A stretch of 64,000 nt of DNA. It comes from Holophagales bacterium (GTDB taxonomy: Bacteria > Acidobacteriota > Thermoanaerobaculia > Multivoradales > Multivoraceae). Positions 8,801 to 20,052 of this stretch are shown here, piece by piece (positions within the stretch are counted from its first letter, which is position 1; each line of letters begins with the position of its first letter). Position numbers and translations under genes: made by a program. The DNA lies in contig VYDI01000040.1 in NCBI GenBank assembly GCA_009843505.1, positions 182,255 through 246,254 of the forward strand. The letters run 5' to 3'. The notes beneath the pieces were generated by a model, which saw only the letters and a program-made list of their open reading frames with translations, made no database searches and was not told the DNA's origin.

Positions 8801-10494
8801 ATGTCGGTCACCCGCCACGCGGATGCCCCGAGCAGGAAGGTGTCGCCGGCGCGCGACTCGTAGACCATCTCCTCGTCGAGTTCGCCGACCCGCGGACCCT
8901 CGGGCCCCAGGTGCACCGTGAACAGGCCGCGATCCGGAATCGTGCCGGCGTTCATCCGCACCAGGAAGTCGGCGCCGCGCCGGGCGGTCAGCACGTCGCG
9001 CCCGCGGTCCCACGACAACCGGGGCCGCAGGTCGGCGAACTCCTCCGAGGGAAAGCGGCCTACCAGCATGTCCAGCACCGCGGCCAGCAGGTTGCGGGTC
9101 AGGCCGCGGTAGGGCCGGGCGCGCCGAGCGAGGGAGAGGATCCCGTCGACGGTCCACTCCCGGCCGCAGCACATCGCAACGATCTGCTGCGCCAGCACGT
9201 CGAGCGGGTTCTCCGGCAGCTTCATCGACTCGATCGCGCCGCGCTGCATCTGGATCGCGGTCACCGTGCACTCCAGGAGATCGCCACGAAACTTGGGGAA
9301 GATCAGACCGCGACTGCGCTCGCCGACCGCGTGCCCGGAACGGCCCACGCGCTGCAGTCCGCTGGCCGTGGACCCCGGCGCCTCGACCAGGAGGACCAGG
9401 TCGACGCTGCCCATGTCGATCCCCAGTTCGAGCGAGCTGGTGGCCACGATGCAGCGCAGACGGCCCGCCTTGAGCGCACTCTCGATCTCCCGCCGCCGCT
9501 CGTGGGAGATGCTGCCGTGGTGGGCTCGGGCCAGCGGTTCGCGGTCATCCGTTTCGTCGTCTTCGACATCGGCGCGGGTTCGGTCGTCCAGCTCGTTCAG
9601 ACGCTGCGCGAGCCGCTCGCAGAGCGAACGGCTGTTGACGAAGACGATCGTCGAACGATGGCGCCGGACCGCCTCCAGGATGCGCGGGAAGACTGACGGC
9701 CACAGGCCGGAGGTTTCCCAGCCACGCGGCCAGCCGCCGCCATCGGCCAGGGTCTCCGGCGCGGGCGGCGGCGCCTCCATGTCGGGCACGGACACGACGA
9801 CCTGTAGGTCAATGTTCGGCGGCTCGGAGGCGTCGACGACCTCGACCGGCCGGTCGCCGCCGAGAAACCCGGCCGCCAGATCCATCGGCCGCACCGTCGC
9901 GGAGAGACCGATCCGCTGCGGATCCTGAGCCTCCGCCAACTCCGCGAGCCGCTCGAGCGACAGCGCCAGGTGGGCGCCGCGCTTGGTCGCCGCCATCGCG
10001 TGAACCTCGTCGACGATCACGGTCTCGACCGTGCGCAGGTTGGCCGCCGCCCGAGACCCCAGAACCAGGAACAGCGACTCCGGCGTCGTCACCAGGATCT
10101 CGCCGGGCTTCCGCAACTGGCGACGCCGGTCGCTGGCCGGCGTGTCCCCGGTGCGCACGTCGACGCTGATCGGTCGTACCGGAGCGCCGAGCTTGCGGGC
10201 CTCCCCGACGACGCCCTCAAGCGGCGCCTGCAGGTTGCGTTCGATGTCGTAGGCGAGGGCCTTGAGCGGCGACACGTAGACGACACGCACGCCGGGCGTA
10301 TCGGGTTCGTCGCCAAGGCTCAGCCGGTCGATGGCCCACAGGAACGCCGCGAGCGTCTTGCCGCTGCCTGTGGGCGCCACCAGCAGCGCGTTCCCGCCGC
10401 GGGTCAGCACCGGCCAGCCAAGTTCCTGCACCCGGGTGGGTCCTGGGAACGAGTCGTCGAACCACCGGCGCACCGGTTCCGAGAACGAGTCCAC
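5872..10494 (-). CDS. lhr: Lhr-type large superfamily 2 ATP-dependent helicase
   Basis: 1540 aa, matching the full-length bacterial Lhr (about 1500 aa), a 3'-5' DNA/RNA-translocating helicase linked to DNA repair. Seen: Walker A APTGSGKT near 40-47, DEVH box near 166, SATVRP motif III, the RecA2 motif VGRSGHAVG near 380 and FPKFRGDLLECTV, then the Lhr winged-helix and beta-barrel core, followed by a long C-terminal extension (about 880-1540) of winged-helix repeats typical of Lhr-CTD. GTG start; a TAGGAT -10 lies 5 bases upstream, so the message is probably leaderless. It is monocistronic here. Large open frames on the opposite strand are GC-driven shadows. Confidence 0.92.
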   Translation of the reverse strand: MDSFSEPVRRWFDDSFPGPTRVQELGWPVLTRGGNALLVAPTGSGKTLAAFLWAIDRLSLGDEPDTPGVRVVYVSPLKALAYDIERNLQAPLEGVVGEARKLGAPVRPISVDVRTGDTPASDRRRQLRKPGEILVTTPESLFLVLGSRAAANLRTVETVIVDEVHAMAATKRGAHLALSLERLAELAEAQDPQRIGLSATVRPMDLAAGFLGGDRPVEVVDASEPPNIDLQVVVSVPDMEAPPPAPETLADGGGWPRGWETSGLWPSVFPRILEAVRRHRSTIVFVNSRSLCERLAQRLNELDDRTRADVEDDETDDREPLARAHHGSISHERRREIESALKAGRLRCIVATSSLELGIDMGSVDLVLLVEAPGSTASGLQRVGRSGHAVGERSRGLIFPKFRGDLLECTVTAIQMQRGAIESMKLPENPLDVLAQQIVAMCCGREWTVDGILSLARRARPYRGLTRNLLAAVLDMLVGRFPSEEFADLRPRLSWDRGRDVLTARRGADFLVRMNAGTIPDRGLFTVHLGPEGPRVGELDEEMVYESRAGDTFLLGASAWRVTDITRDRVIVRPAPGEPGRMPFWHGDGPGRPLELGRALGAFVRELGRRQGAAARRWLAREAPLDPHAVSNLCAYVEEQRDRTGALPTDRAVTLERFRDEIGDWRVCILTPFGARIHAPWAMALERRIGRRFGFEVQTLWTDDGLALRFADTDELPAAREFLLEPDEVEDLVVEQVASSPMFASRFRENAARALLLPRNRPGKRTPLWQQRQRSKNLLSVVRRYPDFPILLETYRECLSDLFDLSGLVDLMAQVAEGNVRVDDVETLAPSPFARSLVFAYEERFLYDQDAPAAERRAQALTLDRELLRELLGTASLRELLDPEVIRAVEEEFQGLSPDRRARHEDDLYDLLRQTGGLTREEIEVRAPGAAGEWLADLARQKRAVEIELKSGERMWTAAEDAALYRDGLDAVLPEGLPGELLAPRPEPLESLLRRYARSRGPFTAAAAAARFGLPPGAIEPLLTSLEEAGRLVRGEFRREGGGVEWCDQEVLRRIKRRTLARLRREAEPVDGAALARFLGRWQGVDTAAAPTLPASRDRGRVVAPAPSDRALVRLREAVAQLEGIPLSWRNLVGHVLPARVPGFRLEMLDGLAAAGELLWVGDGRLGSRDGRVAICRRERFHVLARGSEPIEAADEAPTGTPHAAVLKRLEERGACFTFDLVGGVAGDGDWGETEVEAAIWDLVWAGRVTNDTFLPLASLGKRRRSTAGRAPRGLPRGWRRGPRAGTAPAALRAGVAGARRGRTGMLAGGRWSLVSDLAAPAGRVSDTEWAHATATLLLDRYGVVAAETARNENVPGGFEALYPVLREMEEAGHIRRGYFVQGLAGRQFALPAAVERLRRERRGPAKRGAIGILPAVDPASPWGAVLPWPQLGTELDPRRRGPRRVPGAWLVLRAGSPRLYLEAGGQGIWTFAALGADPEPGEAWAALRDLAGSRRRRTLRLLRIDGRPACESPWTATLDACGFEKDLDGYRVSRLLPAV

Positions 10495-10499
10495 AGGTC

Positions 10500-10505
10500 A
10501 TCCTA
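10500..10505 (-). promoter_or_regulatory. -10 element TAGGAT for lhr, leaderless spacing
   Basis: On the minus strand TAGGAT ends 5 bases before the GTG start of lhr, with no Shine-Dalgarno between. Confidence 0.5.
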
Positions 10506-10544
10506 CGTGCCGCCCGCGAGCCCGTGGAGCGCGAGTCCGGCTGC

Positions 10545-10550
10545 TAACCT
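10545..10550 (+). promoter_or_regulatory. -10 element TAACCT for the antiporter pair
   Basis: TAACCT ends 12 bases before the ATG at 10563. Transcription would start about 5 bases upstream of the codon. It is divergent from the lhr -10 at 10500. Confidence 0.45.
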
Positions 10551-10562
10551 CGCCCGCCAGCG

Positions 10563-10868
10563 ATGGCGCACCACGACCACGGCAAGCACGGCGGCAAGAG
10601 CTACTGGCTCGACAGGAAAGGAAACGTCGCCAAGGTCTTCTACGCCCTGATCGCCGTCGACGTCCTGTGGCTGGCGGCGGACTTCTTCTACAAGAAGAAG
10701 GCGGAGTTCGACGCCTGGGGTGGCTGGGCGGACGGCGGCTTCGGCTTCTACCCCGTCTACGGCTTCGTCGGCGCGTTCCTGCTGGTGCTGGCGGCGAAGC
10801 AGATGCGGCGCGTGCTGATGCGGTCCGAGGACTACTACGAGCGACGCCGAGACGGCGGAGCCTCCTGA
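10563..10868 (+). CDS. Small two-TM membrane protein paired with the antiporter subunit
   Basis: 101 aa, family not firmly recognised. A His-rich cytoplasmic-looking start (HHDHGKHGGK) is followed by two hydrophobic helices at about 24-43 and 63-81, a Trp/Gly-rich loop between them, and a basic tail with YYERRRDG. It lies 7 bases before the antiporter gene on the same strand, so the two are very likely co-transcribed. It is a plausible accessory subunit for the neighbouring proton-translocating protein; this is inferred from context only. Confidence 0.75.
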   Translation: MAHHDHGKHGGKSYWLDRKGNVAKVFYALIAVDVLWLAADFFYKKKAEFDAWGGWADGGFGFYPVYGFVGAFLLVLAAKQMRRVLMRSEDYYERRRDGGAS

Positions 10869-10875
10869 GTCCCGG

Positions 10876-12660
10876 ATGGCGGAGTTCCTGCTGTCGCCGC
10901 CCCTGCTGCTCATGCTCGGCAGCGTGGTCCTGGCCGCGGCGCCGCGCAACGTGCTGCCGCGCACCGTGCTGCGGGCGTTGCTCCTGGCTCTGCCGGTCTA
11001 CTCCCTCTGGCGCTTCTGGGGCCTCGACCTCGGCGACTACGCCCAGTTCGAGCTCTTCGGTCAAACCCTGACGCTGGTCCGGATCGATCCGCTGAGCCGG
11101 ATCTTCGTCGTCATCTTCCACCTGGCGGCGCTGATCGGCAGCGTCTACTCGTTCTACGTCAAGGACAACTTCCAGCCGCTCGTCGGCGTCTTCTACGCGG
11201 GATCGGCCCTGGGCGTGGTGCTGGCCGGCGACCTGTGGACCCTCTTCCTGTTCTGGGAGGTAGCCGCAGTGTCGTCGGCATTGCTGGTCTGGGTTCGGAG
11301 GAGCGGCAGGGCGGCCGGCGCCGGCCTCCGCTACCTGGGGATGCAGATGGTCTCGGGCGTCCTGCTGCTCGCCGGCATCGTCCTGCTCCGTCACGAAGTC
11401 GGCGCCGCCCCCGGCTGGGCCGAGTTCCGCAACCTGACGGGCTTCCTCGAGGACGGCGGGCTCGGCTTCTCGAACCTGGCGGCGACCCTCATCTTCCTCG
11501 CCTTCGGCCTCAAGGCGGCCTTCCCGCTCCTGCACAGTTGGCTGATCGACGCGTACCCCGAGTCGACCCCGGCCGGCGCCGTGTTCCTGTCGGCGTTCAC
11601 GACCAAGTTCGCGATCTACGCCCTGGCGCGGGCGTTCCCCGGCCAGTCCGAACTGATCTGGATCGGCGCGCTGATGACCGCGTTCCCGATCTTCTTTGCC
11701 GTGATCGAGAACGACCTGCGCCGGGTGCTCGCCTACAGCATGACGAACCAGCTCGGCTTCATGGTCGTCGGCATCGGCATCGGCACCGAACTGGCGATCA
11801 ACGGCGCCGTCGCCCACGCCTTCGCCGACATCCTGTTCAAGGGGCTCCTGTTCATGGCGATGGGCGCGGTGCTCTACCGGGTCGGCCACGTGAACGGCTC
11901 GGACCTGGGCGGCCTCTACAAGTCGATGCCGATCACGACCGGGTTGTGCATCGTCGGCGCGGCGTCCATCTCGGCCTTCCCGCTGTTCTCGGCCTTCGCG
12001 ACGAAGTCGCTCATCATGAGCGCGGCCGTGTACAAGGAGTACTTCTGGCTGTGGCTGGTGCTCCTGTTCGCCTCCGCCGGCGTCTTCCACCACGCCGGGA
12101 TCAAGATCCCCTTCTTCGCCTTCTTCCACCATGACTCGGGGATCCGTTGCAAGGAGGCGCCGCGTTCGATGATCGTCGCAATGGTGCTGGCGGCCGCCGC
12201 GAGCATGGCGATCGGCCTGTTTCCGCTGGCCGAGCTGTGGTTCGGCGTCGCGAACCCCTTCTACGAGCTACTGCCCTACCCGGTCGACTACGCCGTCTAC
12301 ACGAAGACCCATGTCATCACGCAGAGCCAGCTCCTCTTCTTCTCGGCCCTGGCTTTCGCGACCCTCATGCGCACCGGCCTCTATCCCCCCGAGTTGCGCT
12401 CGGTGAATCTGGACGCCGACTGGTTCTACCGCCGGGTCGGTCTTCGCATCTGGGACGGGGTTGCCACGGCTTTCGTCGCCCTGCACCGCGCCGGCTACGC
12501 CACGGCCGGACGGCTCGCCGCCACGGCTCTCGAAACGGCGCAGCGCCACCTGGGCCCGCAGGGGTTCCTCGGGCGCTCGTGGCTCACGGCGTCGATGGCG
12601 TTGTGGGTCGCGGTGCTGCTCGCGGCGTATCTCGTGGTGTTCTACTGGCGGCTGGGGTAG
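10876..12660 (+). CDS. Proton-conducting antiporter subunit (MrpD/NuoM/NuoL-like)
   Basis: 594-aa polytopic membrane protein of the Mrp/complex I antiporter family that moves H+ (possibly against Na+). Seen: about 14 hydrophobic segments, a TM5-type Glu in LFLFWEVAA, the TM7-type Lys in FGLKAAFPLLHSWL, the PAGAVFLSAFTTKFAIYA segment and AYSMTNQLGFM. These are the channel-defining residues of the MrpD/NuoM group. There are no other mrp or nuo genes beside it, only the small 2-TM protein upstream, so it is an orphan or two-component form. An extra C-terminal helix (about 570-590) follows a variable loop. Confidence 0.88.
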   Translation: MAEFLLSPPLLLMLGSVVLAAAPRNVLPRTVLRALLLALPVYSLWRFWGLDLGDYAQFELFGQTLTLVRIDPLSRIFVVIFHLAALIGSVYSFYVKDNFQPLVGVFYAGSALGVVLAGDLWTLFLFWEVAAVSSALLVWVRRSGRAAGAGLRYLGMQMVSGVLLLAGIVLLRHEVGAAPGWAEFRNLTGFLEDGGLGFSNLAATLIFLAFGLKAAFPLLHSWLIDAYPESTPAGAVFLSAFTTKFAIYALARAFPGQSELIWIGALMTAFPIFFAVIENDLRRVLAYSMTNQLGFMVVGIGIGTELAINGAVAHAFADILFKGLLFMAMGAVLYRVGHVNGSDLGGLYKSMPITTGLCIVGAASISAFPLFSAFATKSLIMSAAVYKEYFWLWLVLLFASAGVFHHAGIKIPFFAFFHHDSGIRCKEAPRSMIVAMVLAAAASMAIGLFPLAELWFGVANPFYELLPYPVDYAVYTKTHVITQSQLLFFSALAFATLMRTGLYPPELRSVNLDADWFYRRVGLRIWDGVATAFVALHRAGYATAGRLAATALETAQRHLGPQGFLGRSWLTASMALWVAVLLAAYLVVFYWRLG

Positions 12661-12695
12661 GCGGCTCTAACATCAGCTTCTCTAATGCTCTGCGG

Positions 12696-12725
12696 TTGCT
12701 CCATGAGATCGACCTAATGTAAGAT
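12696..12725 (+). promoter_or_regulatory. Promoter TTGCTC-N18-TAAGAT for the LysR-glt operon
   Basis: TTGCTC (12696-12701) and TAAGAT (12720-12725) are separated by 18 bases. The -10 ends 12 bases before the LysR ATG. The 77-base gap shows no obvious GltC-type operator that I can assert. Confidence 0.45.
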
Positions 12726-12737
12726 CCCGCCCTTACG

Positions 12738-13654
12738 ATGCAAGGGCTCAGGATCTTCTGCGATGTCGCGGATTTGCGCAGCTTCAGCCGCGCAGCCGAG
12801 CTTCACGGGATCACCCAGTCGGCGGTTAGCCAGCGCATCCAGCACCTGGAGGAGCTCTTCGGAACGCGGCTCCTCGACCGCTCCAAGCGGCCCTTCGTGC
12901 TGACTCCCGCCGGCGAACTCGTGTCCCGCGAGGGACGCGAACTCGTCGCCCGCTACGACGCCCTGGCGCGCAGTGTCTCCCGTCTCGATCCGGAGCGGGG
13001 CGGGACGGTCCGGGTCCACGCGATCTACTCCGCCGGCATCGCCCTGCTCAACCAGTTGCGGGCCGAGTTCCAGCTCCAGCGACCGGAACTCGACGTGCAG
13101 ATCGAGTACGAACCGCCGGCCGCGGTGGCCGAGGCGGCGCGAACCGGCCGCTGCGACTTCGGCATCGTCTCCTACCCGGAGCAGTGGCCCGGCCTGCAAT
13201 CGCGCCCGCTGCGGGAGGAGCGGATGTGCCTGGCCTGCGGCGTGAACCACGAACTGGCCGGCGCCAAGCGCGTGCTGGCCGCCGACCTCGACGGCCGCGA
13301 GTTGATCCACTTCACCCACGAACTCCCCGCCGCGCGCCACATTCGCAGCTACCTGGTCGGGAACGGGGCCGAGGCCGTGTTCGCCCAGCGGCTCGACAAC
13401 ATCGACACGTTCAAGAGCATGCTGCAGGCGACCGACTACGCCGCGATCCTGCCGCTCAGGACGTTTCTTGCCGAAGTGCGCGCGGGACTGCTCGCCGCGG
13501 TGCCGCTCGACCCGCCGCTCGAGCGGCCGGTGGGAATCGTCTACGCCCGCGGCCGCCTCCGTCAGGCCGCCGAGGAATTCGCCGCGTTCCTGACCGAGAA
13601 CGCCGGGCCGATGCCCGCGGACGACGAGGCAATAGCAGAGCGCGGAGAGGCGGC

Positions 13655-13658
<4 letters not shown>
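12738..13658 (+). CDS. LysR-family transcriptional regulator of the glutamate synthase operon
   Basis: 306 aa: winged HTH at 1-60 (FSRAAELHGITQSAVSQRIQHLE) and a periplasmic-binding-like effector domain at about 90-295. Its stop codon overlaps the gltB start (ATGA, 13655-13658). Control of glutamate synthase in cis is therefore likely, as with GltC in Bacillus, although GltC is transcribed divergently and this gene is the first cistron of the operon. That layout would make the regulator part of its own target if it acts on this promoter. The effector is unknown. Confidence 0.88.
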
Positions 13659-18247
<4,589 letters not shown>

Positions 18248-18277
18248 GGTCGGCGGACTGACGCGGACAAGCGGGGC

Positions 18278-19777
18278 ATGGGCAAGGACACCGGCTTCAA
18301 GGAGTACGCGCGCGCCGCGGTTCCGTACCAGGATCCGCTGATCCGCCTGAGTCACTACGGCGAGTTCCTGCAGCCGGTACCGGAGGACCACCTGGCCACC
18401 CAGGGCGCCCGCTGCATGGACTGCGGCGTGCCGTTCTGCCAGTCCCACGACGGCTGCCCGATCGACAACCTGATCCCGGAGTGGAACGACCTTGTCTACC
18501 AGGGCCGCTGGCGCGAGGCGCTCCGGAGACTCGAGCAGACGAACAACTTCCCCGAGTTCACGGGTCGCGTCTGCCCGGCGCCCTGCGAAGGCGCCTGCGT
18601 GCTCGGAATCACCGACCCCGCGGTAACGATCAAGAACATCGAGAACGCGATCGTCGACCGCGGTTTCGAGGAGGGCTGGATCGTCCCCCGCCCGCCGGCC
18701 AGCCGGACCGGCAGGAAAGTGGCGGTCGTCGGTTCGGGACCCGCGGGACTCGCCGCGGCGGCGCAACTGAACAGCGTCGGCCACTCCGTGACCGTGTTCG
18801 AGCGCGAGGATCGGATCGGCGGCCTCCTGATGTACGGCATCCCGAACATGAAGCTAGACAAGCGGCTGGTCGTCGACCGGCGGATCGACCTGATGCGGGC
18901 GGAGGGGATCGAGTTCGTGACCGGCGCGCACGTCGGCGTGAACGTCGATGTCGGCGATTTGCGGCGCGACCACGATGCGATCCTGCTCGCCTGCGGCGCC
19001 ACCAGGCCGCGCGATCTGCCCATCCCGGGCCGCGAGCTCTCGGGCATCCACTTCGCGATGGACTTCCTGACCGAGCACACCCGCGCGCTCCTCGATGCTG
19101 ACCTTCCCAGCGATGGCGCCCATCCCGTCGAAGCACCGATTCACGCCGAAGGCAGGAACGTCATCGTGATCGGCGGCGGCGACACCGGCGCCGACTGCAT
19201 CGCGACCGCGATCCGGCACGGCTGCGCTTCGCTTGTCAACTTCGAACTGCTGGACCGGCCGCCGGACGGCCGGGCGCTCGACAACCCCTGGCCGGAGTGG
19301 CCGCGCATCTTCCGCGTCGAGTACGCGCACGCCGAAGCAGCGGCCAGGTTCGGCGCCGACCCGCGGGTGTTCTCCGTCCTCTCGAAGCGCTTCGTCGACG
19401 ACGGGGCCGGCGGAGTCGCCGGCATCGAGACGGTCCGTGTCGTCTGGCGGCGGGACAGCGCCGGCCGGTTCACGATGGAGGAGGTGCCGGGTACCGAGGA
19501 GACCTTCGAGGCCGAACTCGTGCTGCTGGCGATGGGCTTCCTCGGGCCGGAGACCACGCTCGGAGAGCAGTTCGGCCTGGCGACCGACGAGCGCAGCAAC
19601 TTCGCTGCCGAGCCCGGCCGCTACGCGACTTCCATCGAGGGCGTGTTCGCCGCCGGTGACTGCCGCCGCGGCCAGAGCCTGATCGTCTGGGCGATCAACG
19701 AGGGCCGCGGCGCCGCGGCCCGGATCGACGAGTATCTGACCGGGGCCACCGAGTTGCCCCTGCCGTCGGCGCTCTGA
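18278..19777 (+). CDS. gltD: Glutamate synthase small subunit (GOGAT beta)
   Basis: 499 aa. Oxidises NAD(P)H and passes electrons through FAD and Fe-S clusters to GltB. Seen: N-terminal Fe-S cysteines CMDCGVPFCQ and CPAPCEGAC (about 47-110), the FAD motif VGSGPAGLAAA near 150, the NADPH motif IGGGDTGAD near 305, and the C-terminal AGDCRRGQSL near 468. It starts at the ATG at 18278, 30 bases after gltB; the two subunits form one operon behind the LysR gene. A 6-bp inverted repeat (19808-19832) follows the stop without a T-run. Confidence 0.96.
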   Translation: MGKDTGFKEYARAAVPYQDPLIRLSHYGEFLQPVPEDHLATQGARCMDCGVPFCQSHDGCPIDNLIPEWNDLVYQGRWREALRRLEQTNNFPEFTGRVCPAPCEGACVLGITDPAVTIKNIENAIVDRGFEEGWIVPRPPASRTGRKVAVVGSGPAGLAAAAQLNSVGHSVTVFEREDRIGGLLMYGIPNMKLDKRLVVDRRIDLMRAEGIEFVTGAHVGVNVDVGDLRRDHDAILLACGATRPRDLPIPGRELSGIHFAMDFLTEHTRALLDADLPSDGAHPVEAPIHAEGRNVIVIGGGDTGADCIATAIRHGCASLVNFELLDRPPDGRALDNPWPEWPRIFRVEYAHAEAAARFGADPRVFSVLSKRFVDDGAGGVAGIETVRVVWRRDSAGRFTMEEVPGTEETFEAELVLLAMGFLGPETTLGEQFGLATDERSNFAAEPGRYATSIEGVFAAGDCRRGQSLIVWAINEGRGAAARIDEYLTGATELPLPSAL

Positions 19778-19876
19778 ACGGCGCGCCACAAAGGCCTTAA
19801 CGCGCTGGCGGAGACTCTCCACGTGACTCCGCGAATCGTGCTGCCGATTCAACATCTTGAAGCGGGCCGCCGTCCT

Positions 19877-19905
19877 TTGACGGAGGGCGCAGCGATCTCT
19901 ATAGT
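19877..19905 (+). promoter_or_regulatory. Sigma-70 promoter TTGACG-N17-TATAGT
   Basis: The -35 TTGACG (19877-19882) and -10 TATAGT (19900-19905) have the optimal 17-base spacer. They are the best consensus match in the window. The predicted start at about 19912 gives a leader of about 140 bases before the receptor ATG at 20053. I see no clear riboswitch fold in that leader. Confidence 0.7.
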
Positions 19906-20052
19906 CGTACCCGGTCCGTGGCCTTGCGCGCGAGCGCCCCACCACCGCCACCCACCCCGACAATCGACAAACCTTCCACGCGTGAACAGCACGCCGGTGA
20001 ATTCGTGTTGAGTTCGACGGCGCCTACTCAGACACAGAGGAGAAACCCAACC

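Noticed and set aside
7132..9696. 854-codon open frame antisense to lhr
   Set aside because: Its composition is Arg/Pro/Gln-rich with no domain, and it lies wholly opposite a helicase with intact motifs. Long antisense frames are expected at this G+C.
12661..12737. A GltC-like or NAC-like operator upstream of the LysR gene
   Set aside because: I looked for a T-N11-A dyad and found only imperfect, non-specific matches.
19808..19832. 6-bp inverted repeat after gltD as a terminator
   Set aside because: The loop is 13 bases and there is no T-run; too weak to call.
19912..20052. Riboswitch in the long leader of the Oar-like receptor gene
   Set aside because: No conserved cobalamin, TPP or other core motif is recognisable, and the leader is too short for a cobalamin type.
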